A stretch of 10,574 nucleotides of DNA. It comes from an uncultured Collinsella sp. (GTDB lineage Bacteria; Actinomycetota; Coriobacteriia; Coriobacteriales; Coriobacteriaceae). Made by a program: the position numbers and the translations under genes. Shown in pieces: positions 8,019-10,574 of the stretch. Positions within the stretch are counted from its first letter, which is position 1, and every line of letters starts with the position of its first letter. The notes beneath the pieces were generated by a model. The model saw only the letters and a list, made by a program, of their open reading frames with translations. It had not been told where the DNA came from and searched no databases. Location of the stretch: positions 1-10,574 of the forward strand of contig URKT01000073.1 in NCBI GenBank assembly GCA_900548495.1, written 5' to 3'.

Positions 8019-8861
8019 ATGTCCGCCCGTAAAGCTCGCACGGAGGCGGCCGCCGCTGGCGCCGCCCCCGTTGACTCTGAGGAGAAGGACGTGAAGATTC
8101 CCGTAGAGGCCGTCGACGATACCGAGGCCAACGAGGCCCCGGCCGCCGAGGCTGCCGAGAACCAGGTGGAGGATTCCAACAAGGAGGCGACGATGACCGA
8201 GGACGAGATGGTGGAAGCCGCTATCCGCGCCGGTGAGGAAGCCGCCGACAACGACTTTAAGCTCAAGTTCGAGCAGGCCCAAAAGGAGCTTGCCGACGTG
8301 CGCAACGAGCTTGATGCTGCGGCAGAGGCTCAGAAGGCCGCCGAGGACAAGGCGAAGGACGCTACCGAGCGCACCGCCCGTCTGCAGGCCGACTGGGAGA
8401 ACTTCCGTCGCCGCACTGCCAACGAGCGCATTGCCGAGCGCGAGCGCGCGACTGAGAAGCTCGTCACCTCGCTGTTGCCGGTGATCGACGATATCGAGCG
8501 CGCGATCGACCATGCCCGCAGCCAAGAGCTTTCCGACGATTTTAAGCAGTTCGTCGATGGCGTTGACGCGGTACATGCCAAGCTGCTCGATGTGTTTGCG
8601 CACGAGGGCGTTGAGCCCATCGATCCCAAGGGCGAGGCATTCGATCCGCTCGAGCACCAGGCCGTGGGTCGCGTCGAGGACGCGTCGCAGTACGACGAGA
8701 CCGTCAACGACGTGTACCAGAAGGGCTACCGCATGGCGGATCGCATCCTGCGTTCCGCGATGGTGACGGTGACCTACGGTGGCGAGAAGCGCCCCGCACC
8801 GGAGCCCGAAGCGGCGCCCGAGGATGCTACGGCCGATACGGCCGAGAGCACCGAGGAGTAA
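8019..8861 (+). CDS. grpE: GrpE, nucleotide exchange factor for DnaK
   Basis: GrpE dimers release ADP from DnaK. From ATG 8019 the protein has 280 residues, longer than the usual 170-220. Residues 1-75 are acidic, alanine/glutamate-rich and probably disordered. A coiled coil spans about 78-145 with the RLQADWENFRRR signature (121-132), then LLPVIDDIERAI (152-163). The head domain follows with EAFDPLEHQAV (206-216) and VYQKGYRMADRILRSAMV (232-249), and a proline/alanine/glutamate-rich tail from 257. The ribosome site at 8019 is weak and distant (GAGG, about 10 nt). An in-frame ATG at 8193 (M59) has AAGGAGG only 5 nt upstream and would give a normal 222-residue GrpE. The 8019 start is kept because it follows the dnaK stop by 2 nt, which suits coupling, but either or both may be used. 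Confidence 0.95.
   Translation: MSARKARTEAAAAGAAPVDSEEKDVKIPVEAVDDTEANEAPAAEAAENQVEDSNKEATMTEDEMVEAAIRAGEEAADNDFKLKFEQAQKELADVRNELDAAAEAQKAAEDKAKDATERTARLQADWENFRRRTANERIAERERATEKLVTSLLPVIDDIERAIDHARSQELSDDFKQFVDGVDAVHAKLLDVFAHEGVEPIDPKGEAFDPLEHQAVGRVEDASQYDETVNDVYQKGYRMADRILRSAMVTVTYGGEKRPAPEPEAAPEDATADTAESTEE
8181..8195 (+). promoter_or_regulatory. Consensus ribosome-binding site and internal ATG within grpE
   Basis: AAGGAGG at 8181-8187 is a perfect Shine-Dalgarno sequence placed 5 nt before the in-frame ATG 8193-8195. It is stronger than the site at the annotated grpE start. It could start a 222-residue GrpE without the disordered N-terminal extension. Confidence 0.5.
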
Positions 8862-8866
8862 TTGAG

Positions 8867-8896
8867 AAGGGCCCCGGGGCAACACCCGGGGCCCTT
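8867..8896 (+). terminator. GC-rich terminator or attenuator hairpin after grpE
   Basis: AAGGGCCCCGGG (8867-8878) pairs perfectly with CCCGGGGCCCTT (8885-8896) around the loop GCAACA. It lies 5 nt after the grpE stop. The T-tract is short (TTTCTGG), so termination is probably partial, allowing some read-through into dnaJ. No promoter for dnaJ is obvious downstream. Confidence 0.7.
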
Positions 8897-8925
8897 TCTG
8901 GCCTAGTGCCATATGAAAGCATGAG

Positions 8926-8946
8926 CCGCCGCCCGCTGGGCGGCGG
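8926..8946 (+). other. Nine-bp hairpin just upstream of the dnaJ ribosome site
   Basis: CCGCCGCCC (8926-8934) pairs with GGGCGGCGG (8938-8946) around the loop GCT. The dnaJ ribosome site AGGAGAGG begins 7 nt downstream at 8954. There is no T-run, so it is not a terminator. A role in protecting a processed 3' fragment (dnaJ-hspR) or in setting translation is possible. Confidence 0.55.
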
Positions 8947-8968
8947 ATGAAACAGGAGAGGAGCTACG

Positions 8969-9934
8969 ATGGCTGCAGGCAAAACCTTCTATGACATCCT
9001 GGGCGTATCCAAGAGCGCCTCCGACAAAGAGATCAAGAGCGCGTTTCGCAAGCTCGCGCAAAAATATCACCCCGATGCCGGCGGCGACGAGGCCAAGTTC
9101 AAGGAGATCAGCGAGGCCTACGAGACGCTTTCGGACGAGAAGAAGCGCAAAGAGTACGACCAGATGCTCATGTTTGGCGGCATGCCGGGCGCAGGCGGCG
9201 CGTATGGCGGCGGCTACGGTGCCGGCGCAGGTGCCAGCGGCTGGGGCGACATCTTTGACAGCATCTTTAGCGGCAACGGCGCCTGGGGCAGCGATTGGGG
9301 CTCGGGCTTTGCCGGGGCTGCGGGCGCTGCCGGTGCCGGCGCGGGCCGCAGCCGTGCTCGCAAGGGCGGCGACCTGTCGCTGACCGTCGATGTGACGGCC
9401 GAGGACGCGTTTCGCGGCGTGACGCACAAGGTCACCTACCGCATTCCCTCGACGGGCGAGCAGCAGACCATCACGGTCTCGGTGCCTGCGGGCGCGGTCG
9501 ACGGAGGCAAGCTGCGTTACAAACGTCGCGGCGAGTACGGCGTTGCCGGAGGCGAGCGCGGCGACCTGGTCGTGACCACGCATGTGGAGGAGCACCCGCT
9601 GTTTAAGCGCAAGGGTGCCGATGTGACCATGGAGGTGCCGATCTCGGTCTATGAGGCGGCGCTCGGCTGCACGGTGGATGTGCCCACACCTGGCGGTGCG
9701 ACGGTTCGTCTGAAGGTGCCCGCGGGTACCCAGACAGGCAAGAAGTTCCGCTTTAAGGAGATGGGCGCGCCCGACGTTAAGCACCGTGGCCGCACAGGCG
9801 CGCTGCTCGTCGAGATCAAGGTGCAGGTCCCCACAAATCTATCCGATGACGAGCGTGATGCCATGACCAAGCTGCGCGAGGCCGACGCACGCGACTATCG
9901 CGAGAAGGTCAATCGTTACAAGGCGACGTACTAG
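8969..9934 (+). CDS. dnaJ: DnaJ-family co-chaperone, class II (CbpA-like, no zinc finger)
   Basis: This 321-residue J protein delivers substrates to DnaK and stimulates its ATPase. The J domain spans about 6-66 with the essential HPD at 34-36 (KYHPDAGG). A glycine-rich linker follows at about 69-128, richer in alanine than phenylalanine, containing the WGDIFDSIF segment that corresponds to the DIF motif. C-terminal beta domains I and II occupy about 130-310. The four CxxCxGxG repeats of class I DnaJ are absent: the chain runs directly from YRIPSTGEQQ into TITVSVPAGAVDGG, and the protein has a single cysteine. ATG 8969 has AGGAGAGG 7 nt upstream. It lies 107 nt after grpE behind two hairpins, and 72 nt before hspR. 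The symbol cbpA would also be defensible. Confidence 0.93.
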   Translation: MAAGKTFYDILGVSKSASDKEIKSAFRKLAQKYHPDAGGDEAKFKEISEAYETLSDEKKRKEYDQMLMFGGMPGAGGAYGGGYGAGAGASGWGDIFDSIFSGNGAWGSDWGSGFAGAAGAAGAGAGRSRARKGGDLSLTVDVTAEDAFRGVTHKVTYRIPSTGEQQTITVSVPAGAVDGGKLRYKRRGEYGVAGGERGDLVVTTHVEEHPLFKRKGADVTMEVPISVYEAALGCTVDVPTPGGATVRLKVPAGTQTGKKFRFKEMGAPDVKHRGRTGALLVEIKVQVPTNLSDDERDAMTKLREADARDYREKVNRYKATY

Positions 9935-9950
9935 GGTGGTCGTGGCGCAC

Positions 9951-9966
9951 GCCCGCGCCCGCGGGC
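9951..9966 (+). other. Short hairpin in the dnaJ-hspR gap
   Basis: GCCCGC (9951-9956) pairs with GCGGGC (9961-9966) around GCCC. Only TTATG follows, so termination is unlikely. It is the third hairpin in the grpE-dnaJ-hspR gaps and may affect how much hspR message is made or kept. Confidence 0.4.
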
Positions 9967-10006
9967 TTATGATGGACGATAACGAGACGGAAAGGGGTCA
10001 GGTAGC

Positions 10007-10423
10007 ATGGCCGAGGACAATAGGAACAAACCGCTGTACATGATCAGCGTGGCGGCCGAGCTGACCGGCATGCATCCGCAGACTCTGCGCGTCTACGAGT
10101 CCAAGGGCCTGGTGAACCCCCAGCGCTCGGGCGGCAACACGCGTCTGTATTCGCGTGCCGATATCGAGCGCCTGGAGCTCATCAACCAGCTGACCGACGA
10201 GGGCATCAACCTTGCCGGTGTGGTGCGCATCCTCGATATGAAGGAGCGTGCCGAGGAGCGTGAGCACGAGAACGAAAAGCTCCGCGCTCGCGTGCGCCAG
10301 CTCGAGGACGAGCTGCACGAGTACAAGATGCAGAAGAAGATCACTGCCCTGGCCCCGCGCGATGGCTCGGTTAACCCCGAACAGGTCATGCGCAAGCTAT
10401 TGGGCGCCGGCGGGGATCTCTAG
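10007..10423 (+). CDS. hspR: HspR, MerR-family heat-shock repressor
   Basis: HspR represses the dnaK operon in many actinobacteria and needs DnaK as co-repressor, so misfolded proteins relieve repression. The 138 residues begin with a MerR-type winged helix-turn-helix, about 10-78, with the family hallmark ISVAAELTGMHPQTLRVYE (13-31) and GNTRLYSRADIERL (43-56). INLAGVVRIL (67-76) follows, then a coiled coil of about 79-110 (ERAEEREHENEKLRARVRQL), and a short tail. Length is normal. AAAGGGG at 9991-9997 lies 9 nt before ATG 10007. Position at the end of dnaK-grpE-dnaJ is the classic actinobacterial arrangement and supports autoregulation. I could not find its HAIR operator upstream of dnaK. 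Confidence 0.95.
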   Translation: MAEDNRNKPLYMISVAAELTGMHPQTLRVYESKGLVNPQRSGGNTRLYSRADIERLELINQLTDEGINLAGVVRILDMKERAEEREHENEKLRARVRQLEDELHEYKMQKKITALAPRDGSVNPEQVMRKLLGAGGDL

Positions 10424-10451
10424 GTTACGCCGTTCTGCCGAACGGCGTAAC
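10424..10451 (+). other. Perfect 11-bp hairpin immediately after the hspR stop
   Basis: GTTACGCCGTT (10424-10434) pairs with AACGGCGTAAC (10441-10451) around CTGCCG, starting at the base after TAG. No T-run follows, so on its own it should not terminate. It may block 3' exonucleases or be a degenerate terminator backed up by the one at 10494-10535. Confidence 0.6.
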
Positions 10452-10453
10452 GG

Positions 10454-10564
10454 CTCGACGCTGCGCGCCGCCCAGAGCGACAATTTGTCATTCAAAAGGC
10501 AAGGCATGACCAGAAGGTCTATGCCTTGCCTTTTTCATGCCAACTTGTTCGCTCTGGACGTCGC
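10454..10564 (+). repeat. Structured intergenic repeat, copy B
   Basis: This is the second copy of the element at 5194-5308, in the same orientation relative to its upstream operon. CGACGCTGC is kept at 10457-10465 and TCGCTG at the right end. Pairs: CCAGAGCG (10472-10479) with CGCTCTGG (10550-10557); A10480 with T10548 beside a bulged T10549; CAA (10481-10483) with TTG (10545-10547); TGTCAT (10486-10491) with ATGCCA (10537-10542), one mismatch. The left halves align without gaps over 41 nt with 29 identities. The core is an intrinsic terminator instead of copy A's small hairpin. Confidence 0.75.
10494..10535. terminator. Strong intrinsic terminator of the dnaK operon, inside repeat copy B
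   Basis: Bases 10494-10507 (A4-GGCAAGGCAT) pair perfectly with 10521-10534, then GACC (10508-10511) pairs with GGTC (10516-10519) around AGAA, with T10520 bulged. Five Ts follow on the plus strand, and the A4 gives a T-run on the minus strand, so it can act in both directions. Confidence 0.92.
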
Positions 10565-10574
10565 TCGCTGTCCG

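Noticed and set aside
9180..9360. Repetitive GGC/GCC-rich stretch in dnaJ
   Set aside because: It encodes the glycine/alanine-rich linker normal for J proteins. It is not a DNA repeat array or recombination hotspot that I can support.

Overview
The window looks like a chromosomal contig end from a high-GC, gut-type actinobacterium of the class Coriobacteriia, most likely Collinsella or a close relative. The basis is the GC-rich codon use, the dnaK-grpE-dnaJ-hspR gene order with a MerR-type HspR repressor, the NiaR (3H-domain) NAD regulon and a LytTR regulator paired with a membrane kinase. The genus is my inference from style and gene order; no database search was possible. Bases 1-27 are not genomic: they match the Illumina Nextera read-2 adapter, including the 19-bp Tn5 mosaic end, so the biology starts at base 28 and the first gene is cut there.

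Layout: (1) 28-1031, minus strand: a LytTR response regulator followed, with a 1-nt stop/start overlap, by the N-terminal membrane part of its presumed sensor kinase. (2) 1032-1324: intergenic region holding a 44-bp dyad (19-bp perfect arms) that overlaps a good sigma-70-type promoter. (3) 1325-5192, plus strand: nadA-nadB-nadC-niaR, the complete aspartate-to-nicotinate-mononucleotide de novo NAD pathway plus its probable repressor. Spacings are 56 nt, 3 nt and a 1-nt overlap. (4) 5193-5428: a structured repeat (copy A) and a strong bidirectional terminator. (5) 5429-5614, minus strand: a 61-residue 2[4Fe-4S] ferredoxin. (6) 5615-6123: a 509-bp divergent control region with a ferredoxin promoter and an AT-rich dnaK promoter zone. 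(7) 6124-10423, plus strand: dnaK, grpE, a zinc-finger-less dnaJ (CbpA-like) and hspR, with hairpins in the grpE/dnaJ and dnaJ/hspR gaps. (8) 10424-10574: a hairpin right after hspR, then copy B of the structured repeat with an intrinsic terminator at its core.

How the genes work together: NadB oxidises aspartate to iminoaspartate, NadA (an Fe-S enzyme) condenses it with dihydroxyacetone phosphate to quinolinate, and NadC makes nicotinate mononucleotide. NiaR, the last gene, probably binds the dyad in front of nadA when nicotinic acid is available and so closes a feedback loop. DnaK, GrpE and DnaJ form the Hsp70 folding machine, and HspR, encoded last, probably represses the cluster until it is titrated during stress. 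Both large operons therefore end with their own repressor, and both are followed by a copy of the same structured intergenic element.

The observation most worth following is that element (about 5194-5308 and 10454-10564). The two copies share flanks and arm layout, and at four stem positions both partners have changed together so that pairing is kept. Other points of interest are the operator/promoter overlap at nadA, a DnaK with the roughly 22-residue insert usually absent from Gram-positive DnaKs, a short NadB without its C-terminal helical domain, a possible second start in grpE, and no recognisable HAIR operator in front of dnaK.
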